The position numbers were made by a program, and so were the translations under genes. This document shows, piece by piece, positions 27,866 through 36,001 of a stretch of 64,000 bases of DNA. Each line of letters opens with the position of its first letter. Position 1 is the first letter of the stretch. Source of the stretch: NCEH01 sp002257205 (GTDB taxonomy: Bacteria > Pseudomonadota > Alphaproteobacteria > Rhizobiales > Xanthobacteraceae); assembly GCF_043195105.1 (NCBI RefSeq), contig NZ_JBAFWO010000006.1; one strand, written 5' to 3'. Below the pieces are notes generated by a model. The model saw nothing but the letters and a program-made list of their open reading frames with translations. It was not told the DNA's origin and made no database searches.

Positions 27866-28064
27866 GCCACGTGGCGTGGCGGGGCGCAAGCCGGGTGCGC
27901 ATGGCGGCTGTCGCAGGCGGCACCGAACCGGGCGTCGGGCGGAGCGCGGAACCTGAAGCCGCACGGTGTGCTTACCTCAGCCTGGGGCAAGGATGCGGGA
28001 CCAACCTGCGCCATGCCGCCGGACAGTTTCGGTTCGCACCCCGCGCCCCCGAGGAGGGCCGCCC

Positions 28065-28292
28065 ATGATCTCGCCCGCTGGACCCCGCTCGATGGCGCCA
28101 TCGCCTATGGAAAGCCATGATTTCGACCCTGGCACCGCCTTCTGCCTGCGCTGTGGCTGCCATCGCAACATGGTGCTGCGGTTCGAGCGCGCCTGTATCG
28201 AGGCGTCGAACGTGGTGGCCATGTCCCATCTGCGGGCGCGTGCTCGGATGCAAGAGGCGCTCGGGCCGAAGACGGGTGCCTCCCTGCGCTAG
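28065..28292 (+). CDS. Small Cys-containing protein, uncharacterised
   Basis: A 75-residue frame with a strong ribosome-binding site (GAGGAGG, 7 bp before ATG 28065). The core FCLRCGCHRNMVLRFERACIEA contains C-x2-C-x-C and a further Cys, a possible half zinc site. The N-terminal 17 residues are low-complexity (Ser/Pro), so a later Met start (MESHDFDPG) is possible. It is divergent from zigA, which makes a zinc link attractive but unproven. Reality of the gene is moderately supported. Confidence 0.5.
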   Translation: MISPAGPRSMAPSPMESHDFDPGTAFCLRCGCHRNMVLRFERACIEASNVVAMSHLRARARMQEALGPKTGASLR

Positions 28293-28530
28293 GACCGATC
28301 GAGATTCAGCGGCGTGTTGCATCGTCGAGGCGCCTCAAGGCAGGTGCGCGGCATTGTCTTTCTTTCACCAGCCGTCATGGCCGGGCGTGTCCCGGCCATC
28401 CACGGGGCGCCGCCCGCTCCGGCCTTGAAAAGCCGATGCCAGCGGTGCCGCGTGGATGCACGGAACAAGCCCGTGCATGACGATGCTCTGCTGCAACGGC
28501 GTCATGCCGTGAATAGCGCTCGGGCCTAAG
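28291..28530. repeat. Dispersed intergenic repeat, copy B
   Basis: Second copy of the element at 15499-15745 in the same orientation. It carries GGCCGGGCGTGTCCCGGCC, a TGCCGCGTGGATGCACGG block and ACAAGCCCGTGCATGACGA, and ends before GGGCCTAAG. It lies between the small Cys-containing gene and the GTA promoter region. The remaining 28531-28705 holds the promoter-like site and leader of the terminase gene. Confidence 0.75.
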
Positions 28531-28553
28531 CCGTCGGCGCATATATAGGAAAT

Positions 28554-28588
28554 TAGTCCTTGACAGCGCTGCGCTCTAGGACTATGGT
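28554..28588 (+). promoter_or_regulatory. Candidate sigma-70 promoter of the GTA cluster with overlapping dyad
   Basis: TTGACA (28560-28565), a 17-bp spacer and TATGGT (28583-28588) form a near-consensus housekeeping promoter, 118 bp upstream of the small terminase start. TAGTCCT (28554-28560) and AGGACTA (28578-28584) are inverted 7-bp arms centred 24 bp apart, overlapping both promoter hexamers, which suggests a repressor site. The upstream stretch ATATATAGGAAATTA is A/T-rich. Assignment to the GTA genes is by position. Confidence 0.5.
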
Positions 28589-28705
28589 CAGTTCATGTTC
28601 GAGATTTGCGTCTGGCGCCGGCGGTCTGGTCGGCCGGCGCGCGGCGCAGTCGGCCTCGGACGACCCATCCTAATCGCGAGATCCCCTCCCAAACGCGAGA
28701 TCCCC

Positions 28706-29314
28706 ATGTCCCGCATCCCGCCCAAGGCGGCGGGTCTGGCGCGCGCCCTCTATGAGGCCGGCACGCCGATCCGCCAGATTGCCGCCGAAACCGGCCTGTC
28801 CTCCGCCTCCGTCTATTTCTGGGCCGATCGCATCGTCGATCAGGACGGCACGGTGCATCACGCGCCCGCCCAGCGCCGCTATGGCGGGCGCACCACACAG
28901 CCGCCGAGCCGCACCCGCCGGCGCGCGCTTCTGGCGCGCCTGTGGCATGCCGCCGAGCGGCAGATGGACGAAATCGATACCCGCGTCGCCGCTCTGGACG
29001 CGCCGGACGCCGCCCTTGCCCGCCCGGGCGGGCGCGATGCCGGTGCACGCGAACCTAGTGCGCGCGAAACCAGTGCCCGGGACAGCGAGAAGGATGCGAA
29101 GGCACTCGCCGTCCTGGCCCGTGTGGTGCGCGAACTCGGCGCCCTCGATGGCGAGAGCGCGGCCGGAAAATCCCCGGCAACGGGCAAAGGCGGCGCGGCC
29201 GCGCAATCGGAGGAGGGCCTGCGTGGACGAAACCTCGACACCTTCCGCCGCGAGCTTGCGCGCCGCCTTGATCGCCTGCGCGAAGGCGGGGATGGCGCCG
29301 AGCCTGCTGGCTGA
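28706..29314 (+). CDS. GTA small terminase-like protein (gp1)
   Basis: About 202 residues from ATG 28706 (MSRIPPKAAGL); an upstream frame extension has no ribosome-binding site. An N-terminal helix-turn-helix (PIRQIAAETGLSSASVYFWAD) would bind DNA, a middle segment is rich in Arg, Ala and Asp, and the C-terminus (DTFRRELARRLDRLRE) could form a coiled coil. It immediately precedes and overlaps the large terminase, matching g1 of the Rhodobacter GTA. In GTAs this protein supports packaging without strong sequence preference. Confidence 0.75.
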   Translation: MSRIPPKAAGLARALYEAGTPIRQIAAETGLSSASVYFWADRIVDQDGTVHHAPAQRRYGGRTTQPPSRTRRRALLARLWHAAERQMDEIDTRVAALDAPDAALARPGGRDAGAREPSARETSARDSEKDAKALAVLARVVRELGALDGESAAGKSPATGKGGAAAQSEEGLRGRNLDTFRRELARRLDRLREGGDGAEPAG

Positions 29315-30587
29315 ACTACCCGAGGCCGATGCCCGCCTGCTGCTCGCCGATTGGGAAATGTGGGCCCGGCCGGACCAATTGCCCCCCGATGCCGCCCAGG
29401 GCGGCGGCCCCTGGTCCACCTGGCTGGTGCTGGGCGGGCGCGGCGCCGGAAAGACCCGCGCCGGGGCGGAATGGGTGCGCGGCCTCGCGCTCGGCCGCCC
29501 GCCGTTCGCCGCGCGCCCGGTGGGGCGCATCGCCTTGGTGGCGGAAACCATGTCCGACGTGCGCGAGGTGATGGTGGAAGGGGTCTCGGGTCTGCTCTCC
29601 GTCCATGCCGCGGGCGAACGCCCGATCTGGGAGCCCACCCGGCGCCGGCTCGTCTGGAGCAACGGCGCGGTGGCCCAGGGCTTTTCCGCCGAGGATCCGG
29701 AAAGCTTGCGCGGTCCGCAATTCGAGGCCGCCTGGCTGGACGAGCTGGCCAAGTGGCGCCGCGCGGATTCAACCTTCGACATGCTGCAATTCGGCCTGCG
29801 GCTGGGCGATCGGCCGCGCCAGATGATCACCACCACGCCGCGCCCCTCCGCTTTGCTGCGGCGCCTGCTGGCGGACCCGTCCACCGCCATCAGCCGCGCC
29901 CGCACGGCGCAGAACGCGCTGCATCTCGCCCCCGGCTTTCTCGATGCGGTGCTGGCCCGCTATGGCGGCACGCGGCTCGGCCGGCAGGAATTGGACGGCG
30001 AACTGATCGAGGACCGGCCCGACGCGCTCTGGTCCCGCCCCGCCCTGGAAGCGGCGCGCGAGGAAGAGGCGCCGCCCTTGGCGCGCATCGTCGTGGGCGT
30101 CGATCCGCCGGCCTCCTCCCGGGCCGGGGCCGATGCCTGCGGCCTGGTCTGCGCCGGGATTGATGCCTCCGGCATCGTCCATGTGCTGGCGGACGCGAGC
30201 GAAAGCGGCCTGCGCCCTGCGCTCTGGGCGGCCCGCGCGGTGGCGCTGTTCCGCAAATTCGCGGCCGACCGCATCGTCGCCGAGGTGAACCAGGGCGGCG
30301 AGATGGTGAGCGCCGTGCTCGCTGAGGTGGACCCTTCCGTCCCGGTCGAGCAGGTGCGGGCCACGCGCGGAAAATTCCTGCGCGCTGAGCCGGTCGCCGC
30401 GCTCTACGAGCAGGGCCGCGTGCGCCATGCCGGGGCGTTTTCGGCGCTGGAGGACGAGATGTGCGATTTCGCCTTGGATGGGCTCTCGAACGGCCGTTCG
30501 CCGGACCGGCTGGATGCGCTTGTGTGGGCCGTCACCGCCTTGGCCCTCGGCGCGAAAACCGCGCCGCCCCGAGTGCGGGGATTGTAG
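29223..30587 (+). CDS. GTA large terminase, ATPase and nuclease (gp2)
   Basis: About 454 residues from GTG 29223, preceded by GGAGGAGG; an ATG at 29292 is an alternative. Walker A is GGRGAGKT (71-78), Walker B is AAWLDE (169-174) and the coupling motif MITTTPRP follows. The RNase H-like nuclease begins VVGVDPPAS (Asp294) and contains NQGGEM and PDRLDALVWA, the last acidic site. This packages host DNA into GTA heads. Overlaps the small terminase by 92 bp. The next plus-strand gene, the portal, is 1.27 kb away because of a repeat block and a minus-strand gene. Confidence 0.92.
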   Translation: MDETSTPSAASLRAALIACAKAGMAPSLLAELPEADARLLLADWEMWARPDQLPPDAAQGGGPWSTWLVLGGRGAGKTRAGAEWVRGLALGRPPFAARPVGRIALVAETMSDVREVMVEGVSGLLSVHAAGERPIWEPTRRRLVWSNGAVAQGFSAEDPESLRGPQFEAAWLDELAKWRRADSTFDMLQFGLRLGDRPRQMITTTPRPSALLRRLLADPSTAISRARTAQNALHLAPGFLDAVLARYGGTRLGRQELDGELIEDRPDALWSRPALEAAREEEAPPLARIVVGVDPPASSRAGADACGLVCAGIDASGIVHVLADASESGLRPALWAARAVALFRKFAADRIVAEVNQGGEMVSAVLAEVDPSVPVEQVRATRGKFLRAEPVAALYEQGRVRHAGAFSALEDEMCDFALDGLSNGRSPDRLDALVWAVTALALGAKTAPPRVRGL

Positions 30588-30994
30588 CGGGGAGTGTTGT
30601 GCGCGGCGTTGTGGGGCGAGCCGTTGTTTGTGGGGGAAGCTGTCTTTTAAGACTCCTGTTTCCCTGCCAGAGCCAACGCTCCCCCTCTCCCCGACGGGGA
30701 GAGGGGCGGGGAGAGGGGGCCGGCGCGCGTCGCCTTGCCTGCAGCTTGCGAGTTTGCCCCAGCCCCCGGCTCTGCGTTTTGGCTGGGCCGGCGCAGGGGG
30801 ACGTCGGGCACGGTTTGCGCGATGAGAGCTTTCCCCCTCACCCCAGCCCTCTCCCCGTCGGGGAGAGGGGGCGGAGCGGTGTTTGCGGGGGAAGTTCTCT
30901 TTTAAGACCCTCCTTTCCCTGCCAGAGCCATCGCTCCTCCCTCTCCCCGGCGGGGAGAGGGTTGGGGTGAGGGGGAAGAGACAGCGCGCGAGTC
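30588..30994. repeat. Palindromic repeat block between terminase and portal
   Basis: No gene. Three copies of the palindrome CCCTCTCCCCG-N-CGGGGAGAGGG lie at about 30683-30705, 30847-30869 and 30939-30961. Around the first and third, an 80-bp direct repeat is visible (GTTTG-GGGGGAAG, CTTTTAAGAC, TTTCCCTGCCAGAGCCA, CGCTCC) at 30627-30705 and 30881-30961. These are dispersed REP-like elements; hairpins could also stop transcription downstream of the terminase. Confidence 0.8.
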
Positions 30995-31666
30995 TCACGC
31001 CAGCCGGTCCGGCCGCTCCCGGCGCGGGGCGCCTTCGCCGCCGTGGGGCGGCGCATCCGGGTTGAAGCGCGACCAGCCATCCTTGCGGTAATCGTTCGCC
31101 CGCGCCGCGGGGTCGAATGCCGGCGGGGCGGCGAGGATGGTGCGGGCGGCATCGAGCCGCGCCGCGTCCACCTTCGCCACCACCAGCGCGCCGCCGCGCC
31201 GCACGCTTTCCGCGCAGGCATGGGCATCGTCCTCGGGAACGCCGCCATCCATCAAGGCGCCGATGATGCCGCCCGCCGCGCCGCCCACGGCCGCACCGGC
31301 GAGCGCGCCGGCCGCCGTCGACAGCAGCCAGCCACCCGCCAGCACCGGGCCGATGCCGGGAATGGCGATCATGCCGAGCCCCGCCAGCAGCCCGCCCGCG
31401 CCGCCGATGCCGGCACCGATGCCCGCGCCCGCGCCGGCATCGTGGATCACCTCGGCGAGGTGGTCCGCATGTTCCCGGTCCGCGTGTTCCTGTTCGGCGT
31501 GTTCCTGATCCCCATGTTCCTGATCCGCCGCGCCCTGCGGCGGGGCATCCGCGCTCTTGGCGATGATCGAGATCGCGTCGCGCGCAATGCCCGCCATCTG
31601 GAGCGCGCGCACCGCTGCGACGGCATCGTCCCGGCTGTCGTAGAGGGCGGTCACGGTGGTCGTCAT
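30995..31666 (-). CDS. General stress protein 17M-like membrane protein
   Basis: About 223 residues from ATG 31666 (MTTTVTALYDSRDDAV). The N-terminal beta-alpha unit matches the general-stress 17M domain (TALYDSRDDAVAAVRALQMAG). A run of EH repeats (DQEHAEQEHADREHAD, residues 48-70) follows, then a long glycine-zipper hydrophobic region (GAGIGAGIGGAGGLLAGLGM, GALAGAAVGGAAGGIIGAL) and a C-terminal domain. It is on the opposite strand inside the GTA cluster, is not a GTA structural gene, and sits beside REP-like repeats, so it was probably inserted or retained by rearrangement. The EH repeat may bind metal. Confidence 0.8.
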   Translation of the reverse strand: MTTTVTALYDSRDDAVAAVRALQMAGIARDAISIIAKSADAPPQGAADQEHGDQEHAEQEHADREHADHLAEVIHDAGAGAGIGAGIGGAGGLLAGLGMIAIPGIGPVLAGGWLLSTAAGALAGAAVGGAAGGIIGALMDGGVPEDDAHACAESVRRGGALVVAKVDAARLDAARTILAAPPAFDPAARANDYRKDGWSRFNPDAPPHGGEGAPRRERPDRLA

Positions 31667-31854
31667 TGCGGTCGGCTCCTGGTTCGCATCGCGGGGTCCC
31701 GGACGGCGTGGCCGTCGTGGGACCGGCGGTCGGATCTTGCCTGCCAAATCCGGTTTGTGAAATCCGGCCGCGCGCGATCTGCGCGCCCGGATGCTCGCCT
31801 CTCAACGTATTGACCGCCGCCGCGTTCCCGGCGGCCCCAAAAGGAGCTTTCCGC

Positions 31855-33051
31855 ATGCTCGCGTCCTTCCTCGCGCCGTTCCGCGCACGCCCCGCGGAGG
31901 GCCACGCACGCCCCGCGGAGGCGAAAGCCAGCCGGGCTGCGGCCCTGGTCGCGTTCTTCGGGCAGGGGCGGGCTCGCTGGTCGCCGCGCGACTATGGCTC
32001 GCTGGCGCGCGAGGGGTTCTTGCGTAACGCCATCGCCTATCGTGCCGTGCGCATGGTGAGCGAGGCCGCCGCCAGCGTGCCGCTGCTGCTCATGCAAGGG
32101 CCGCGCGAACTCGACCGCCATCCGCTGCTGGATCTGCTCGCCCGGCCCAATCCGCGCGCCCAGGGCGCCGATCTGCTGGAGGCGCTGTGCGGCCATCTCA
32201 TGGTGGCCGGAAACGCCTATCTGGAAGCCGTGGCGGTGGAGGGCGCGGTGCGCGAACTCCACGTGCTGCGCCCCGACCGGGTGCGCGTGGTGCCCGGCCC
32301 GGAGGGCTGGCCGGAGGCGTTCGACTATACGCTCGACGGCCATACCCTGCGCATCCACCAGGATGGCGCGGATACCGCCGGGGTGCCGCCGATCCTCCAT
32401 CTCACCTTCTTCAATCCGCTGGATGATCATTACGGCTTCGCGCCGCTGGAGGCGGCCGCCCAGGCGCTCGACCTGCACAATGCCGCCACCGCCTGGAACA
32501 AGGCGCTGCTGGACAATGCCGCGCGCCCGTCCGGCGCCCTGGTCTATGGCGGGACGGGATCGCTGAGCGACGAGCAGTTCGAGCGGCTGAAGGGCGAACT
32601 GGAGGCGAGCTTCCAGGGGCCCACCAATGCCGGGCGCCCGCTGTTGCTGGAAGGCGGGCTCGACTGGAAGCCGCTCGCGCTGAGCCCCAAGGACATGGAT
32701 TTCGAGGCCGCCCGCAACGGCGCGGCGCGCGAGATCGCGCTGGCGCTGGGCGTGCCGCCCATGCTGCTCGGCATTCCCGGCGACAACACCTATGCCAATT
32801 ATGCCGAGGCCCATCGCGCCCTGTGGCGGCTCACGGTGCTGCCGCTGGTGAAGCGGCTCGCGGCCTCGCTCTCCGCCTGGCTGGCGCCGGCCTATGGGGA
32901 GGGTCTCGCCCTGGTGCCGGACCTCGACCAGGTGGAGGCGCTCTCTTCCGAGCGCTCGGACCTGTGGGCGCGGGTGGGCGCGGCGGATTTCCTCACCGAT
33001 GCCGAAAAGCGCGCCGCCGTGGGCTACGGCACCCGCGCGCCCGGCGGTTAG
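31855..33051 (+). CDS. GTA portal protein (gp3)
   Basis: A 398-residue HK97-type phage portal protein from ATG 31855, with AAGGAG 10 bp upstream. Family regions include AIAYRAVRMVSEAAASVPL, HPLLDLLARPNP, LCGHLMVAGNAYLEAV, LHVLRPDRVRVVPG, HLTFFNPLDDHYGFAPLEAA and the C-terminal MLLGIPGDNTYANYAEAHRALW. It forms the ring at the head vertex through which DNA enters. The start is preferred over an earlier in-frame one that lies in the intergenic region. Matches g3 of RcGTA. Confidence 0.93.
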   Translation: MLASFLAPFRARPAEGHARPAEAKASRAAALVAFFGQGRARWSPRDYGSLAREGFLRNAIAYRAVRMVSEAAASVPLLLMQGPRELDRHPLLDLLARPNPRAQGADLLEALCGHLMVAGNAYLEAVAVEGAVRELHVLRPDRVRVVPGPEGWPEAFDYTLDGHTLRIHQDGADTAGVPPILHLTFFNPLDDHYGFAPLEAAAQALDLHNAATAWNKALLDNAARPSGALVYGGTGSLSDEQFERLKGELEASFQGPTNAGRPLLLEGGLDWKPLALSPKDMDFEAARNGAAREIALALGVPPMLLGIPGDNTYANYAEAHRALWRLTVLPLVKRLAASLSAWLAPAYGEGLALVPDLDQVEALSSERSDLWARVGAADFLTDAEKRAAVGYGTRAPGG

Positions 33052-33059
33052 GCGTCACT

Positions 33060-33245
33060 ATGGACGCGCTGATCCGCATCTTCGCCGAGCGCGGCGACCT
33101 TGCCCATCTCGCGCTGCTGCTGTGGGCGGTCAGCGCCTCGGCGGTGGCGTTCCGCGCGCTGGCAGGGCTCGCGAAGGCCACCGAGCGGCTGGATGATTTC
33201 GTGCGCGAGCTGGCCCGCTTCAACGCCCGCCACGGGAGCGAGTGA
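33060..33245 (+). CDS. Small GTA protein (gp3.5-like)
   Basis: A 61-residue protein 8 bp after the portal stop. A hydrophobic helix (LAHLALLLWAVSASAVAFRALAG) is followed by an amphipathic helix (KATERLDDFVRELARFNAR). Its place between portal and protease and its length match the small g3.5 frame of RcGTA, whose role is unclear. A membrane helix is likely. Confidence 0.65.
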   Translation: MDALIRIFAERGDLAHLALLLWAVSASAVAFRALAGLAKATERLDDFVRELARFNARHGSE

Positions 33246-33280
33246 GCGCTTCCTTGTCCCGGCTGTCCTTCGCACTCCGT

Positions 33281-33840
33281 GTCCCGGCCCAGCGACGGCA
33301 TTGCCGGAGCGCCGAGCCGGGACCCAGCGCAAAATTCCTGCGCAGCAGCCGAGTGCGCCGCGCGCATTTTGAATTGAAGCGCCTGCGGCGGCGCTTTGCG
33401 CTGGGTCCCGGCTCGCGCTCCCCGCCTGCGGCGTTCCGCTTGGCTGGGACGCAGGTGCGATATCGGGTGTCCCGGCCCAGCGACGGCTTTGCCGGAGCGC
33501 CGAGCCGGGACCCAGCGCGGGATTCCTGCGCAGCAGCCGACCGCGCCGGCGCATCTGGATTGAAGCGCCTGCGGCGGCTTTTTGCGCTGGGTCCCGGCTC
33601 GCGGTTCCCGCCTGCGGCGTTCCACTTGGCTCGGATGCGAGTGCGATATCGGGTGTCCCGGCGCAGCGACCGCATCGCCGGAGCGCCGAGCCGGGACCCA
33701 GCGCGAAACCTCCTGCGCAGCAGCCGACCGCGCCGGCGCATCTGGATTGAAGCGCCTGCGGCGGCTTTTTGCGCTGGGTCCCGGCTCGCGCTCCCCGCCT
33801 GTGGCGTCCTGCTTGGCCGGGATGCGGGCGTTCGATCACC
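33281..33840. repeat. Three tandem 186-188 bp hairpin repeats
   Basis: Units start at 33281, 33469 and 33655. Each has GTCCCGGCNCAGCGAC at its start, the arm GAGCCGGGACCCAGCGC, a middle with TCCTGCGCAGCAGCCGA and TTGAAGCGCCTGCGGCGGC, and the opposite arm GCGCTGGGTCCCGGCTCG, so each unit can fold into a long hairpin. The rest of the gap (33246-33880) has no gene. Long apparent reading frames here merely reflect the repeat. The GCGCTGGGTCCCGGCTC arm recurs at about 36268 and 36518. Confidence 0.85.
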
Positions 33841-33879
33841 GTTCCGCGCCATTCCCCCATCCCAAACCGGAGATCCTCC

Positions 33880-34068
33880 ATGCGTGCTCCCGGCCGCAAG
33901 GCGTCCACGCCGCGCATCCGTGCGTTCGGCCCCACCTTCCATCGCTCCACCGCAGCGCCCAGCGCGCCGGCTCCCGGCGGGGTGTTCCGCGAGTTCGTCG
34001 CGGCGCTGGAAAAGCTTGAGCGCGCCAAGCGCCGCAAGCCGCGCGGCACCGATCCGAAGGGCGCATGA
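33880..34068 (+). CDS. Small basic protein coupled to prohead protease
   Basis: A 62-residue frame beginning ATG 33880 after the tandem repeat and overlapping the protease start by 4 bp (ATGA). The sequence is basic: MRAPGRKASTPRIRAF at the N-terminus and a C-terminal helix REFVAALEKLERAKRRKPRG. The coupling overlap and the non-repeat composition support a real gene. I do not recognise a family; a capsid-assembly or DNA-binding accessory is possible. Confidence 0.5.
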   Translation: MRAPGRKASTPRIRAFGPTFHRSTAAPSAPAPGGVFREFVAALEKLERAKRRKPRGTDPKGA

Positions 34069-34607
34069 GCAGCCCGGCGCGCATCGCGCTTTTCCCGCCC
34101 GGCGCGGGGGAAGCGGGCGCCGACATTGCCGGCTATGCCTGCCGCTTCGAGATGCTCGACCTCGGCCGCGACATCATCGAGCGCGGCGCGTTCGCCGCCT
34201 GCCTCGCCGCGCGCGGGCCGGGCGCGGTGCGCATGCTCTACCAGCACGATCCCGCCGAGCCGATCGGCGTGTGGACCCACATCGTCGAGGATGCGCGCGG
34301 GCTCTATGTGCGCGGGCGGCTCGCGGGCGATGTGGAGCGGGCGCGCGAGGTGGCGAGCCTGATCCGCCTCGGCGCGCTTGATGGGCTCTCCATCGGTTTC
34401 AAGGCCGCCGCCGCCCGCACCGATCCGCGCACCCGCGTGCGCCGCATCTCCCGCATCGATCTGTGGGAGATTTCCATCGTCACCTTCCCCATGCAGCCCG
34501 ACGCCCGCGTCATCGTCGCGCCCGGCGGGCAGGACGCGTCGCGCACCGACGTGGCGTCGCGCACGGACGACCTGCGCCGCACCAATACTGGCCGCGTGCC
34601 CGCCTGA
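34065..34607 (+). CDS. GTA prohead protease, HK97 family (gp4)
   Basis: A 180-residue HK97-type maturation protease. It contains IAGYACRFEMLDLGRDIIERG, the catalytic His in LYQHDP (His61) and the Ser in GALDGLSIGF (Ser109), followed by the conserved LWEISIVTFPMQPDA. It trims the capsid protein during head assembly. Placed directly before the capsid gene as in RcGTA. Confidence 0.92.
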   Translation: MSSPARIALFPPGAGEAGADIAGYACRFEMLDLGRDIIERGAFAACLAARGPGAVRMLYQHDPAEPIGVWTHIVEDARGLYVRGRLAGDVERAREVASLIRLGALDGLSIGFKAAAARTDPRTRVRRISRIDLWEISIVTFPMQPDARVIVAPGGQDASRTDVASRTDDLRRTNTGRVPA

Positions 34608-34753
34608 CCTCCCCACCGCCGGCGGTGCGCCGGCCTGACGCGAAAAATGCCGGCCGCGCGCCGGCCTTGCTTTCCGCAAATCCGGCCCGGCGCCGATCCG
34701 CGATCGGAGCCGCCGGCCGCCGCTTTCCTTTCCTCCTCCCACAGGACCGATCC

Positions 34754-36001
34754 ATGACCCATCCCCTGAGCGCCCCCGAGACCAAGGTGACGGCCCCCGA
34801 GGCGAACGAGGCTCATTTCGACCTCATGCTCGCGTTCGAAGCCTATAAGGCCACCAACGAGCAGCGCCTCGGCGAGATCGAGCGCCGCGCCGCTGATCCG
34901 CTGACGCAGGAAAAGCTGGCCCGCCTCGATGCCGCCCTCGACAGCCAGAAGGCGCGCCTCGACGCCCATGTCACCAAGAGCCGCCGCCCCGCCCTCGGCG
35001 GCGCCCCGGAGCAGCGCTCGGGCGCTGCGCTGGAGCATGGCGACGCCTTTTCGAGCTATGTGCGCACCGGCGAGAGCGGCGGGCTCAAGGCATTGGAAGC
35101 CAAGGCGCTTTCGGTCGGCAGCGGTGCCGACGGCGGCTATCTGGTGCCGGCGGAAACCGAGCATGAGATCGCCCGCCGCCTCACCCAGCTGTCCCCGATC
35201 CGCGCGCTCGCCAGCGTGCGCACCATCGGTTCCGGTACCTACAAGAAGCCGTTCATGAAGAGCGGCCCGGTCAGCGGCTGGGCGGCCGAGACCGCCGCCC
35301 GTCCCCAGACCGACAGCCCGGTTTTGGCCGAGCTCGCCTTCCCCGCCATGGAGCTCTACGCCATGCCGGCGGCGACCCAGGCCCTGCTGGACGATGCCCA
35401 GGTCAATCTGGAGGAATGGATCGCCGCCGAGGTGGACAGCGCCTTCGCCGACCAGGAGGGCGCGGCCTTCGTGAATGGCGACGGCATCGCCAAGCCCAAG
35501 GGCTTCCTCGCCTATACCAAGGTGGCCGAGAGCGCCTGGACCTGGGACAAGGTGGGCTATGTGGCGAGCGGCGTCTCGGGTGCGCTTCCGGCCACCAATC
35601 CGTCCGATCCGCTGGTGGACCTGGTCTATGCGCTGAAGGGCGGCTATCGCCAGAACGCCAGCTTCGTGCTCAACCGCCGCACCCAGGCGGCAGTGCGCAA
35701 GCTGAAGGACGAGAGCGGCGATTATCTCTGGGCGCCGCCCGCCGTAGCCGGGCAAAGCGCAAGCCTGATGGGTTTCCCGGTCGCCGAGAGCGAGGACATG
35801 CCGGACATCGCGGCCGATGCGTTTGCGATCGCCTTCGGCGATTTCCGCCGCTTCTATTTGGTGGTGGACCGGGCCGGCGTGCGGGTGCTGCGCGATCCTT
35901 ATTCCGCCAAGCCTTATGTGCTGTTCTACACCACCAAGCGGGTGGGCGGCGGGATCCAGGATTTCGACGCCGCCAAGCTGCTGAAGTTCGCTGTGAGCTG
36001 A
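34754..36001 (+). CDS. GTA major capsid protein, HK97 family (gp5)
   Basis: A 415-residue capsid protein from ATG 34754. Residues 1-105 are a charged, helical delta-like scaffold domain (NEQRLGEIERRAADPLTQEKLARLDAALDS) that the protease should remove. The HK97 fold starts near ALSVGSGADGGYLVPAE and includes GWAAETAARPQTDSPVLAEL, WIAAEVDSAFADQEGAAFVNGDG and the C-terminal DPYSAKPYVLFYTTKRVGGG. It forms the GTA head shell. A 762-bp repeat block follows. Confidence 0.94.
   Translation: MTHPLSAPETKVTAPEANEAHFDLMLAFEAYKATNEQRLGEIERRAADPLTQEKLARLDAALDSQKARLDAHVTKSRRPALGGAPEQRSGAALEHGDAFSSYVRTGESGGLKALEAKALSVGSGADGGYLVPAETEHEIARRLTQLSPIRALASVRTIGSGTYKKPFMKSGPVSGWAAETAARPQTDSPVLAELAFPAMELYAMPAATQALLDDAQVNLEEWIAAEVDSAFADQEGAAFVNGDGIAKPKGFLAYTKVAESAWTWDKVGYVASGVSGALPATNPSDPLVDLVYALKGGYRQNASFVLNRRTQAAVRKLKDESGDYLWAPPAVAGQSASLMGFPVAESEDMPDIAADAFAIAFGDFRRFYLVVDRAGVRVLRDPYSAKPYVLFYTTKRVGGGIQDFDAAKLLKFAVS

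Noticed and set aside
33281..33840. CRISPR array
   Set aside because: Units are 186-188 bp and nearly identical along their whole length, with no unique spacers; there are no cas genes.
33242..34381. Plus-strand frame over the tandem hairpin repeats
   Set aside because: The protein merely repeats with the 188-bp DNA unit and overlaps the protease gene in the wrong frame.
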